Program-made: the position numbers and the translations under genes | Origin: an uncultured Oscillibacter sp. | GTDB taxonomy: Bacteria > Bacillota > Clostridia > Oscillospirales > Oscillospiraceae | NCBI GenBank assembly: GCA_946530565.1 | Contig: CAMNAE010000004.1 | Location: 1 to 20,516, forward strand | DNA length: 20,516 nt | Direction: 5' to 3' | The notes under the pieces: generated by a model | Database searches by the model: none | What the model saw: the letters and a program-made list of their open reading frames with translations, nothing else | Told to the model about the DNA's origin: nothing | Shown: positions 6,424 through 14,200 of the stretch, in pieces | How the letters are laid out: the number at the start of each line of letters is the position of its first letter | Position numbering within the stretch: position 1 is the first letter of the stretch

Positions 6424-8511
6424 ATGATCCTGTTCATTGCGGCGCTGCTCCCGATGTGCGGTGCCCTCGTCTCCTACCTCATCGGCCGGCGCAGCAAGAG
6501 CGCGCGGGACTATACAGCCGCTGCCTTCGCGCTTACGGAATTTGCGCTGATGCTCTGGCTCTTTGTGCGCGCGCTCGGCGGCGAGAGCTTTACCTGTGAG
6601 ATCCCGTATCTTCTCGGCCGCGGGCTTTTATTGCGGCTCGACGGCTTCCGCGCGCTCTACGGCCTGATCGCCGCCCTCATGTGGCTGATGACGACGCTCT
6701 ACTCACGCGACTACCTGAGCCACTACCGCAACCGGAACCGCTATTATCTCTTTACGCTGCTTACCTGCGGCGCGACGGTCGGGGTCTTCCTCTCGTATGA
6801 TCTCTTTACGACATTCCTGTTCTTCGAGGTCATGAGCTTTACCTCGTATGTGATGGTCGTGCACGATGAAAAGCCAGGCGCCATGCGCGCAGGGCAGACC
6901 TACCTTGCCGTTGCGATCCTCGGCGGCATGGTGCTTCTGATGGGACTTCTCCTGCTCGAAAACCTCTGCGGGACGCTTCGCATGGACGAGCTCGCGGCGG
7001 CGTCGAAGGGCGTCGACCGCGCGCGGCTCTATCTCGCCGGCGCGCTGATCCTCTTCGGCTTTGCGGCAAAGGCAGGCATGTACCCGCTGCACATCTGGCT
7101 CCCGAAGGCGCACCCGGTCGCGCCGGCGCCGGCTTCGGCGCTCCTCTCGGGCGTTTTGACAAAGGCCGGCGTCTTCGGCATCCTCGTCCTCTCCTGCGAG
7201 CTCTTCCTGCACGACGCGCCCTGGGGTCGGGTGATCCTCGCCTTCGGCACGATCACGATGTTTTTGGGCGCCTTCATCGCGCTCTTCTCGATCGATTTGA
7301 AGCGCACGCTCGCCTGCTCCTCGATGTCGCAGATCGGCTTCATCTTAGTGGGCGTGGGCATGCAGTGCCTTCTTGGCGAAGAGAACGCCCTGGCCGCCTG
7401 GGGCACGGTGCTGCACATGATGAACCACTCGCTCATCAAGCTCGCGCTCTTCATGGCGGCGGGCGTCGTGTACCAGAACCTCCACAAGCTCGATTTGAAC
7501 GAGATCCGCGGCTTCGGGCGCGGCAAGCCCCTATTGATGTTCATCTTCGGCATGGGCTATCTCGGAATCATCGGCATGCCGCTCTTCAACGGCTATGTGA
7601 GCAAGACGCTCCTGCACGAGAGCATCGTCGAGTACATCGAGCACCTTGAGCATGCGGGACACGCCGCGGGGGCCTATCAGGCGCTCGAGTGGATCTTCCT
7701 CATCTCCGGCGGCCTGACCGCGGCGTATATGACCAAGCTCTTCGTGTGCCTGTTTCTTGATCAGCCGGCGGCGTCGGCTCATGGGCAGCACGGGAATGGT
7801 GACGGGCCCTACATGACGCGTCAAAGCGCCTTTGCCCTCGGCGTCTCGGCCGCGATCCTGCCGGTCCTCGGCCTCTTCGCACATCAGACGATGGAGCGCG
7901 TGGCACAGGCGGCGCAGCCGTTTCTGCACGCCGAAGCGCCGCACCACGCGATCCACTATCTTTCGCTCACGAACCTGAAGGGCGGGTGCATCTCACTGAT
8001 CATCGGCGCGCTCGTCTACTTCGGCTTCATCCGCACGCTTCTGATGCGAACGGAGCCGGACGGGACAAAACGTTATGTAAACCTGTGGCCAGCGTGGCTC
8101 GACCTTGAAAACGGGGTCTACCGCCCGCTCACGGCACTTGTGACGAAGGCCGCGATCCTCGTCTGTTCGGCGCTCGTGCGCGTGTCCGACCTTGCGATCA
8201 GCGGCGCGATCGCCCTTGCCAAGGCCATGAGTACGGCGATCGTCAACGGAACTGACTTTATGATCAGCGCGGTGATCTTCCTCGCCGCGGCCTTCGGGCG
8301 CATCACCGAAAAGCTGCCCGAGGGGATCCTCGCGCTTCTCAACGCGACGGCACTGCGGCGGATCGGCCGCGTGCCGCCGAAGGTGCGCCGCGAGAGACGT
8401 GCGCCGACCGAGTCCACGCACGCGGTCACGAACAGCCTCTCCTTCGGCCTTCTGCTCTTCGCGGTCGGCTTCCTTGCGGTCATGCTGTATCTTTTGACGA
8501 ATGTGGTGTAA
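6424..8511 (+). CDS. Fourth antiporter-like subunit, long HyfB/HycC-like form with C-terminal extension
   Basis: The 695-residue protein carries the full antiporter core in about 1-400: Glu135 (TM5, FLFFEVMSFTSY), Lys216 (TM7, FGFAAKAGMYPLHIWLPKAH), Lys247 (TM8, LSGVLTKAGVFG), Lys293 (DLKRTLACSSMSQ), His335/Lys339 and Lys394. The loop WLPKAHPVAPAPASALLSGV is close to the HyfB/HycC pattern. Antiporter subunits without an extension run about 490-500 aa. Here roughly 200 residues follow: a soluble stretch rich in His and Ala (about 455-530), a helix, a conserved-looking segment NLWPAWLDLENGVYRPL, several amphipathic or hydrophobic segments and a final helix (about 675-694) after an Arg-rich stretch. 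GGGGGAGGG just upstream (6409-6417) is the ribosome site for ATG 6424. It is the last gene of the operon, with a strong terminator 140 nt downstream. The NuoL-like lateral helix is one precedent for such a C-terminal extension, but I cannot confirm equivalence. Confidence 0.85.
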   Translation: MILFIAALLPMCGALVSYLIGRRSKSARDYTAAAFALTEFALMLWLFVRALGGESFTCEIPYLLGRGLLLRLDGFRALYGLIAALMWLMTTLYSRDYLSHYRNRNRYYLFTLLTCGATVGVFLSYDLFTTFLFFEVMSFTSYVMVVHDEKPGAMRAGQTYLAVAILGGMVLLMGLLLLENLCGTLRMDELAAASKGVDRARLYLAGALILFGFAAKAGMYPLHIWLPKAHPVAPAPASALLSGVLTKAGVFGILVLSCELFLHDAPWGRVILAFGTITMFLGAFIALFSIDLKRTLACSSMSQIGFILVGVGMQCLLGEENALAAWGTVLHMMNHSLIKLALFMAAGVVYQNLHKLDLNEIRGFGRGKPLLMFIFGMGYLGIIGMPLFNGYVSKTLLHESIVEYIEHLEHAGHAAGAYQALEWIFLISGGLTAAYMTKLFVCLFLDQPAASAHGQHGNGDGPYMTRQSAFALGVSAAILPVLGLFAHQTMERVAQAAQPFLHAEAPHHAIHYLSLTNLKGGCISLIIGALVYFGFIRTLLMRTEPDGTKRYVNLWPAWLDLENGVYRPLTALVTKAAILVCSALVRVSDLAISGAIALAKAMSTAIVNGTDFMISAVIFLAAAFGRITEKLPEGILALLNATALRRIGRVPPKVRRERRAPTESTHAVTNSLSFGLLLFAVGFLAVMLYLLTNVV

Positions 8512-8528
8512 GAGGGAACAGGGGATTG

Positions 8529-8579
8529 CCTTCCCCTTTGGGGAAGGTGCCCCGGTGCGCACACTGGGGCGGATGAGGT
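8529..8579. repeat. Double-hairpin intergenic repeat-like element
   Basis: Two inverted repeats stand side by side. The first is CCTTCCCC (8529-8536), loop TTT, GGGGAAGG (8540-8547). The second is GCCCCGGTG (8549-8557), loop CGCA, CACTGGGGC (8562-8570), with one G-T wobble. GGATGAGGT follows (8571-8579). A CCTTCCCC-TTT-GGGGAAGG hairpin plus a second hairpin plus GGATGAGGT is, as I remember it, a frequent dispersed intergenic sequence in gut clostridial genomes. Only one copy lies in this window, so the repeat nature is not shown here. A further imperfect hairpin (GCAGCGC 8624-8630, GCGGCTGC 8634-8641) lies between it and the terminator. Confidence 0.6.
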
Positions 8580-8653
8580 CAAACCGAGCGGTGTAGGCGC
8601 TTGATGAAGTTCAGGCGTTGACAGCAGCGCTTTGCGGCTGCGAGCCGAGCAAA

Positions 8654-8690
8654 CAGAGGCGGGCGCTTTGGCGTCTGCCTCTGCTTTTTT
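8654..8690 (+). terminator. Intrinsic terminator of the antiporter operon
   Basis: CAGAGGC (8654-8660) pairs with GCCTCTG (8677-8683), and the stem continues inward through GGGCGC (8661-8666) and GCGTCT (8671-8676) with two G-U pairs and a TTTG loop, giving 13 bp. It is followed by CTTTTTT (8684-8690). This is a classic rho-independent terminator on the plus strand and separates the antiporter operon from the phosphatase unit. Confidence 0.88.
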
Positions 8691-8691
8691 C

Positions 8692-8720
8692 TTGCCAAGC
8701 GCCGTGAGGCGTAGTACAAT
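8692..8720 (+). promoter_or_regulatory. Sigma-A-type promoter of the phosphatase/peptide unit
   Basis: TTGCCA (8692-8697) and TACAAT (8715-8720) are separated by exactly 17 nt and begin 2 nt after the terminator's T-run. Both boxes match the consensus at five of six positions. Transcription would start near 8727, leaving a leader of about 80 nt before the TTG start at 8806. Confidence 0.75.
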
Positions 8721-8805
8721 CAAAGCTGTAGAATGCTTTGAGTATAGCGGCGTGTCCGGAAAGATAAAACGGGCGGAGACAAGATGCGGGAGGCGGTGAG
8801 GCGGC

Positions 8806-10467
8806 TTGAGAAAATTAAATCAGCACATCGCGTTCAAGAGCCTTTCGGGCATCGTGCTGCTCCTGCTGCTCTTTTCTGCGGTCGTGAGCGTGATCGGCTA
8901 TCGCGGCTACACCGAATCGATGCTCTCGCTCTACTCTGATGACGCGTTCTTGCTGGCCGAGGCCGCAGCGGGCGAGGTCGATGCCGACCGGCTCGACGAA
9001 TGGCTCTCAAGCGGCGGAGGAGATGCGCAGTGGCAGGAGACCTGGGAAAAGCTCGACCGTATGTGCAACGACTTTCGTGTCACGTTCATCTATGTGATCG
9101 CGCCGGACAGGAGCGACTGGGGCCATATCCGCTTTATTTTCTCAACGGTCGACCATGAGAGCTCCTACAGCCCCTACGCCGTGGGCTTCGTGCGCGAGAC
9201 GAGCAGCGAGGAGTACCGGCAAAAGTACCGAAGGCTCTATGAAGAGGGCTCTGAGCGCGAGCTGCTGCTGAGAAACGGCAGTGATGTGAGTACATCCGGG
9301 CATCACATCACGGCGATGGTCCCGCTCAGGGGCGCCGACGGAACGACGCGGGGGATCCTGTGTGTCGAGCGGCGGCTCAATGTGCTCTCCCAGGCGCGAA
9401 ACGCTTTCGTGCACAAGGTCATCACGGCGATGCTCGTCTTCATGCTGCTCGTGCTCGTGGGGCAGGGCGCCTATCTCGGCCGCGTGCTGCTCGAGCCGCT
9501 GCGGCGTATCTCCGAGGAGGCCGGGCGCTTTGCGCGCGAGAACGCGCTCCCGGAGCGAAAGCTGACCGACGACATCCAAAACCGCGACGAGGTCGGATCC
9601 CTCGCGGACGCGATCGACCGCATGGAGGAGCAGATCACCGCGTACATCGCGGAGATCGGCGAGGTCACCGCCGAAAAGGAACGCGTGAAGACTGAGCTCT
9701 CGCTCGCCGCGCGGATCCAGCTCTCGATGCTGCCGGACGCGGCGGGTGCCTTCCCTGAGCGCGGGGACTTCCGGCTCGATGCCTCGATGGATCCGGCGCG
9801 CGAGGTCGGCGGAGATTTTTACGATTTCTTCCTGATCGACGATGATCACCTGTGCATCTCGATCGCAGATGTATCGGGCAAGGGCGTGCCGGCGGCGCTC
9901 ATGATGATGGCGGCGAAGATCCTGCTCGCGAGCTTCGCCGTGAGCGGCAAGTCCCCGGCTGAGATTCTCGCTGCGACAAACGACGCGATCTGCTCGAACA
10001 ACGCCGCGCAGATGTTCGTGACGGTCTGGCTCGGGATCCTCGAGCTCTCGACCGGCACGCTGACGGCCGCGAACGCGGGGCACGAGTACCCGGCGATCCG
10101 GCACTCCGGAGGGGCTTTCGAGCTTTTGAAAGACCGGCACGGGCTTGTCCTGGGCGCGATGGAGAATTTGCGCTACCGGGATTACACGATCCGTCTGGAG
10201 CCGGGGGCGAAGATCTTCGTCTATACCGACGGCGTGCCCGAGGCGATGGGACCGAATGAAGAGCTCTTCGGTACCGGGCGGATGCTCGCGGCGCTGGGCA
10301 GCTGCGCAGGTCTTTCACCGCGGGAGATCCTCGCACGGGTGCGCGGCGCGGTGGATGCCTTTGCCGCCGGGACCGAGCAGTACGATGACCTGACGATGCT
10401 CTGCCTTGAATACCGGGGCGGGGCTTCAGGACAAATAACGATCACGTCAGGAGGGAAAGACGCATGA
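8806..10467 (+). CDS. Membrane sensor-HAMP-PP2C serine phosphatase (SpoIIE/RsbU family)
   Basis: This 553-residue signalling protein has a membrane helix (about 13-31), an extracytoplasmic sensor region (about 32-200), a second helix (203-224), a HAMP linker (about 225-280; EPLRRI, then NRDEVGSLADAIDRM), a short coiled coil (275-300) and a PP2C/SpoIIE catalytic domain (about 300-535). The LAARIQLSMLP motif (299-310) is typical of RsbU/SpoIIE-like phosphatases. Metal-binding acids are visible: Asp337 and Asp340 in GGDFYD, Asp355 in ADVSGKGVPAALMM, Asp475 in YTDGVPEA and Asp527/Asp528 in YDDLTML. Such enzymes dephosphorylate anti-sigma-factor antagonists (STAS proteins), but no STAS or anti-sigma gene is nearby. 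TTG 8806 is the best start: the ATG at 8784 and GTG at 8796 are out of frame, and G-rich purine boxes (GGGAGG 8788-8793, GTGAGG 8796-8801) precede it. Its stop overlaps the start of the small peptide gene. Confidence 0.88.
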   Translation: MRKLNQHIAFKSLSGIVLLLLLFSAVVSVIGYRGYTESMLSLYSDDAFLLAEAAAGEVDADRLDEWLSSGGGDAQWQETWEKLDRMCNDFRVTFIYVIAPDRSDWGHIRFIFSTVDHESSYSPYAVGFVRETSSEEYRQKYRRLYEEGSERELLLRNGSDVSTSGHHITAMVPLRGADGTTRGILCVERRLNVLSQARNAFVHKVITAMLVFMLLVLVGQGAYLGRVLLEPLRRISEEAGRFARENALPERKLTDDIQNRDEVGSLADAIDRMEEQITAYIAEIGEVTAEKERVKTELSLAARIQLSMLPDAAGAFPERGDFRLDASMDPAREVGGDFYDFFLIDDDHLCISIADVSGKGVPAALMMMAAKILLASFAVSGKSPAEILAATNDAICSNNAAQMFVTVWLGILELSTGTLTAANAGHEYPAIRHSGGAFELLKDRHGLVLGAMENLRYRDYTIRLEPGAKIFVYTDGVPEAMGPNEELFGTGRMLAALGSCAGLSPREILARVRGAVDAFAAGTEQYDDLTMLCLEYRGGASGQITITSGGKDA

Positions 10468-10643
10468 GTGAGACAAAAAAAGAGCCTGTAACGGAACGGA
10501 TCGACGAGACCTGCGCCCTGAGCGAAGAGGAGCTCAATCAGGCGAGCGGCGGGATAATCAAGCGCGCGGGCAAGCCGAGTATCCACGAACCCGACGAGAA
10601 ACGGAAAAAAAGGCCAGCGCAGCATGGCCCGCTCGGCACTTAA
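10464..10643 (+). CDS. 59-residue double-glycine leader peptide (putative secreted or RiPP-like precursor)
   Basis: ATG 10464 overlaps the phosphatase stop (ATGA) and has a strong ribosome site, AGGAGGG at 10449-10455, 8 nt upstream; the stop is TAA at 10641-10643. Residues 1-30 look like a double-glycine leader: LSEEELNQASGG (19-30) has Leu -12, Ser -11, Glu -8, Leu -7 and Gly-Gly at -2/-1, the positions recognised by C39-peptidase ABC transporters. Only the -4 position (Ala instead of Ile/Val) is off. Residues 31-59 (starting IIKRAGKPSI) are hydrophilic and strongly basic (three clusters of Lys/Arg) with Pro and His and no Cys, so lanthionine or disulfide products are unlikely. No transporter, modification enzyme or immunity gene lies in the window. 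Alternatives are an unprocessed cytoplasmic partner of the phosphatase or a member of the widespread clostridial 'GG' small proteins of unknown role. That it is a gene is likely; its function is open. Confidence 0.75.
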   Translation: MSETKKEPVTERIDETCALSEEELNQASGGIIKRAGKPSIHEPDEKRKKRPAQHGPLGT

Positions 10644-10929
10644 AGGCCCGGCGGACTCCTGAGCGCAAGCGCAGTCCCTTCTCCGTTTCTCCGCAGGGAA
10701 GGAACGACCCTGTCAGGGGCTGAAGGCTGCCATACCGGATCGTGCCCTCCCATCGTAAAGAGCCGCGTTCCCTGCGTGCAGAGCCATCTCCGCAGAGGAG
10801 ACGAAACGCCGCGGCACCGATGGAAGACGCACCATGACCCGGCAGCAGGCGGCGTTCAGACCTGCTTTCATCCCATTTGCCCCTGCGCCAAAAGGACGCG
10901 CTGCTTCGCCCGGCGGAAAGAGAATTTGA
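10644..10929. other. Intergenic stretch without recognisable gene
   Basis: These ~290 nt follow the small peptide gene. I find no plus-strand ORF with a ribosome site, and the minus-strand ORF across it reads as Arg/Ser-rich noise. Only short hairpins are visible, for example TCTCC-GCAGA-GGAGA near 10788-10802. No clear terminator for the phosphatase/peptide unit is present, so read-through toward the giant gene cannot be excluded. Confidence 0.5.
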
Positions 10930-10965
10930 TTGTGCCATTGACACGAATATGATATACTCTATGCT
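10930..10965 (+). promoter_or_regulatory. Overlapping candidate promoters with small palindrome at the start site
   Basis: Two overlapping promoter solutions exist: TTGTGC (10930-10935) - 17 nt - TATACT (10953-10958), and the perfect -35 TTGACA (10938-10943) - 16 nt - TATGCT (10960-10965). The region is clearly more AT-rich than its surroundings. A small inverted repeat TTCAA-ATGC-TTGAA (10974-10987) sits at the predicted start site, and an imperfect hairpin (10984-11008) follows. They point toward the giant surface-protein gene about 240 nt downstream. Confidence 0.6.
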
Positions 10966-11071
10966 GAACTCCATTCAAATGCTTGAAGCGCATTTTATAG
11001 CGCCTTCAGATGCGTTGGCGTTCGCATGAGACGTTTGTTTTGTGCCGGAAGGCATAAAACAGGCAGTGCGC

Positions 11072-11100
11072 TTTTCAGCGCGCCGGCTCTGCAATATAGT
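11072..11100 (+). promoter_or_regulatory. Candidate proximal promoter of the giant surface-protein gene
   Basis: TTTTCA (11072-11077) and TATAGT (11095-11100) have a 17-nt spacing. The -10 box is good and the -35 is moderate (four of six). The -10 overlaps a perfect inverted repeat (11087-11114), so the site could be repressor-controlled. It lies about 100 nt upstream of ATG 11208. Confidence 0.45.
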
Positions 11101-11114
11101 ATTTTATTGCAGAG
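11087..11114. promoter_or_regulatory. Perfect 10-bp inverted repeat (operator or leader hairpin)
   Basis: CTCTGCAATA (11087-11096) and TATTGCAGAG (11105-11114) are exact reverse complements around the 8-nt spacer TAGTATTT. As DNA it would be a good dyad operator over a promoter; as RNA from the upstream promoters it would be a stable leader hairpin. No T-run follows, so it is not a terminator. Confidence 0.7.
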
Positions 11115-11207
11115 TAGAATTACCTGCACACTTCAGGCGGGGATCTCAGGTCCGACAGGGACCTCCAGTCAACAAAAAAGGAAGAACAGAAGAGAGGAGC
11201 TGTGCTT

Positions 11208-14200
11208 ATGCTCAGGCGAAGACTCACCAGCTTATTCCTGGCGCTGGTCATGCTGACCGGCCTGGTACCGGCGCAGGCGTTTGCAAAGGAAACGATCACG
11301 CTTCCCGAGGACGAGCTTACAGAAGAACTGACCGCGGGCGGGGATTTCTATCTCGCGAGCTCTTCAGCGAGCCTTGCCGAAGAGGAGGACGGGCAGTATG
11401 TCCTTCGCATCGCGCGCGGCGGCGACGCGACCGAGGCGGCGGCGGTCCGCCTTGAGATGCTCGACATCACCGCATCCTACGGCACGGACTACAAGGTCCT
11501 GCTCCCCGGAAGCGGGCTTCCCGGCGCGCGCGTGGAGAACGCGGAGGAGAGCCGCTCGCTCATGGAGCAGATCATCGAAGAGGGCGTCGAGGAGGATCTT
11601 GCAGAGGATCTTGCAAGCGCCGGCATGAGCGAGGAGCAGATCGAGGCGGCGCTGCAGGAGAAAGCGGACGCCTTCGGCGCGGTCTTGAGCGAGGAGCTCA
11701 GCGCCTATGCCGCGGAGCACCCCGAGCGCTATGTGAGCGAGGCTGACGCCGCGGACCGCGCAGCGCTCGCGGATACGCAGCCCTCTGCCGGGCAGGAGGC
11801 CGCGTCCCCGGAAGACGGTGAGCCCGCCGCGCCCGCCGCCGCGGAGACGGCGGCCGAGGGCTCCGGCGAGGCTTTGACGGAGCTCGCTTCTGACGCACCC
11901 GCCGGGGAGGAGGCGGCGCCCGAAGCCGTGACCGAAGAGGCAGAGGCGCCTGCTTCTGAGACGTCGGATGCCCCTGCCCGGGCAGCCGACGGGGCTGAGG
12001 ACACCGAGGCGACCGTGCTCGAGGAGCCGAGGACCGTGCACATCGAGGCGTTCGGCGGCGAGAGCGCGGAGGCTGACGCCGCGGACACGCCGAAAAGGAG
12101 CCTCTCCGAGGCCTTTGAGGCGCAGACCGGGCGCAAAGACGACTGGCGCGCGCTCAGCAGCGACGGGAGCTCGATCCTCGACAGCACCGCGCTTTTGATG
12201 GACTACAGCACCGACGCGGCCGACACGATCGCCGAGGGCCTGAACAGCGCGTATCTCGACATCCCCTTTGCCGCGGGAGAGACGGAGCGCTTCGTCGCGA
12301 TCGAGACGCGCGACAACAGCCGGGGCGACGGCGACCGCATCTTCATGCTGCGGCTCAAGGCGCTCGGGGACAGTGTGCGCGTTTCGAGCGAGCAGGGCAA
12401 ATGCATGGTCACGATCGTCGACGACGAGCCCTGGGAGCAGCCCACGGTCTCCTTCGCGCAGGAGACCTTCGATGCGAAAAACGGCTTTGTGGACGTTACG
12501 ATCCGCCGCGAGGGTGTGCTGAGCGGCGTCTCGATGGTGCACATCGCGACGCGCGACCTGAGCGCCCAGAGCGGCTGGGATTATTCCCAGGTCGACGCGG
12601 ATCTCACCTTCGCCTTCGGCGTCTCCGAGCGCACGATCCACATCCCCGTGCGCAGCAGCTTCCTCTCAGAGCGCGCGGAATTCGCAATCGCGCTCTCCGA
12701 CGCGCGCGGCTGCCGCATCGGGAACGGCGAGGCGACCGGCGTGATTGAAAAGGACAGCGAGAGCTTCCGCATGGATCTGGTGACGGATGAGGGGTCAAAC
12801 GAGGCGGAGGCGGAGCTGCAGGTCGATACGGGCGGCATCAAATACGGCGACGCGGTCGACCTCTCAAAAACGTCAGGCTACAGCGCGGACGATGACGGCG
12901 CGGTCTGGGTGGACGGCTCGACCATGAAGATCAAGGCCGACAGCGACGGCTGGTTCGACGGCCGCGTCTGGTCCTATGCGCAGTGGGACATCCGCCGTGA
13001 CATCCTGCGCGACGGCAACATCAAGGCGCTCAAGGGCTATGGCGCCGAGGGCGTCGAGTACGCCGGCGTCGAGGTCAACGTCTCGCGCGACGACAACGGC
13101 CTCTGCCAGAGCGATCTCAAGCTCTCCTTCGCCTATGATCTCACAAAGCGCGTATGGAACGAGAAGACCTGGGATCTCGGGAACAACGGCGCCTCGATCT
13201 CCAACCAGTCGTTCCGCTACTATACCGATGTGAGCGACAACATGCTCAACCAGGCCGTCGCCTATGTGACGATCGGGAACAGCCACGACGACGGGCACTG
13301 GCGCCCGGCCAGCACGCTCACGGTCAACTCCATCAAGCCGATCCTGCGGCCCTTTGTGATCACGGCCGAGATCGCGAACCCGGACGCCCTGCGCTATGTG
13401 GACAACAAGGGCAACCTCGTGAGCTACAAGGACCACGACAGCGCCAAGAACGCCGGAAACCTGACGCTCGGCGGCGCGAACACCGGCGAGAACGCGGTCG
13501 TCAAATTCGTGGGCGACAAGGTCGAGGTGACCTGCCCCGGCAACTACAGCTATATCAAAAAGATCCGGATCGGCGGCTACGACGTGACCCCGACCTACGG
13601 CGTCGGCAACACGGTCGCCTCCTTCTATCTGGACACCTCGGCGCTGTATTTCCTCTACCGCAAGGACCTGATCTCCTTCACGAAAAACGCGAACGGCTCC
13701 GGCTATGTCGGAAACATCAAGCTCTCGGTCGAGATGGGCAAGATCCCGACGCCCGTATCGCTTGACAACAGCGACCGCCGCGGCACGGTGAGCCTCGGCT
13801 TCGGCCTGCACAACGGCCTCTCGAACGGCACCTGGCGCTCCGGCGACGACCGCAATTACAACCGGGTCTACCGCGGCGACTATGTCCGCTTCACCGAGGC
13901 GCTGAACAGCAGCTACGCAAATTCCTATTCTGCCAGCACGATCTATGTAAAGCGTGACCGCCAGAGCAACAGCAATATCGCCGGTCAGAGCAACGACGGC
14001 TACGAGATCTTCGATAAGAACCAGAGCGCCTGGCAGGTGACGATGTTCAACGACTATTCGGCGCTCCTTGCACGGCCGGCCTTCGACGACATCAACAACC
14101 ATGTCGTCGTGCGCGTTGCCGACAGCGACCGGCAGAAGTTTGATACCTCCCAGGGCATCTTCACCGGAAAGGTCCTGCCCGGGGGCAGCGGCTATACCGA

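Noticed and set aside
10558..10974. 138-codon minus-strand ORF in the intergenic region
   Set aside because: It covers the end of the GG-peptide gene and the candidate promoters, reads as Arg/Ser/Gly-rich noise, and no ribosome site precedes it.
11202..11207. GTG 11202 as the start of the giant surface protein
   Set aside because: It is only 2 nt from the AGAGGAG site; ATG 11208 has 8-nt spacing and gives a standard signal peptide.
11042..11455. 137-codon plus-strand ORF overlapping the start of the giant gene
   Set aside because: It runs out of frame through the signal-peptide region and the inverted repeat, with no ribosome site and a basic, unstructured product.
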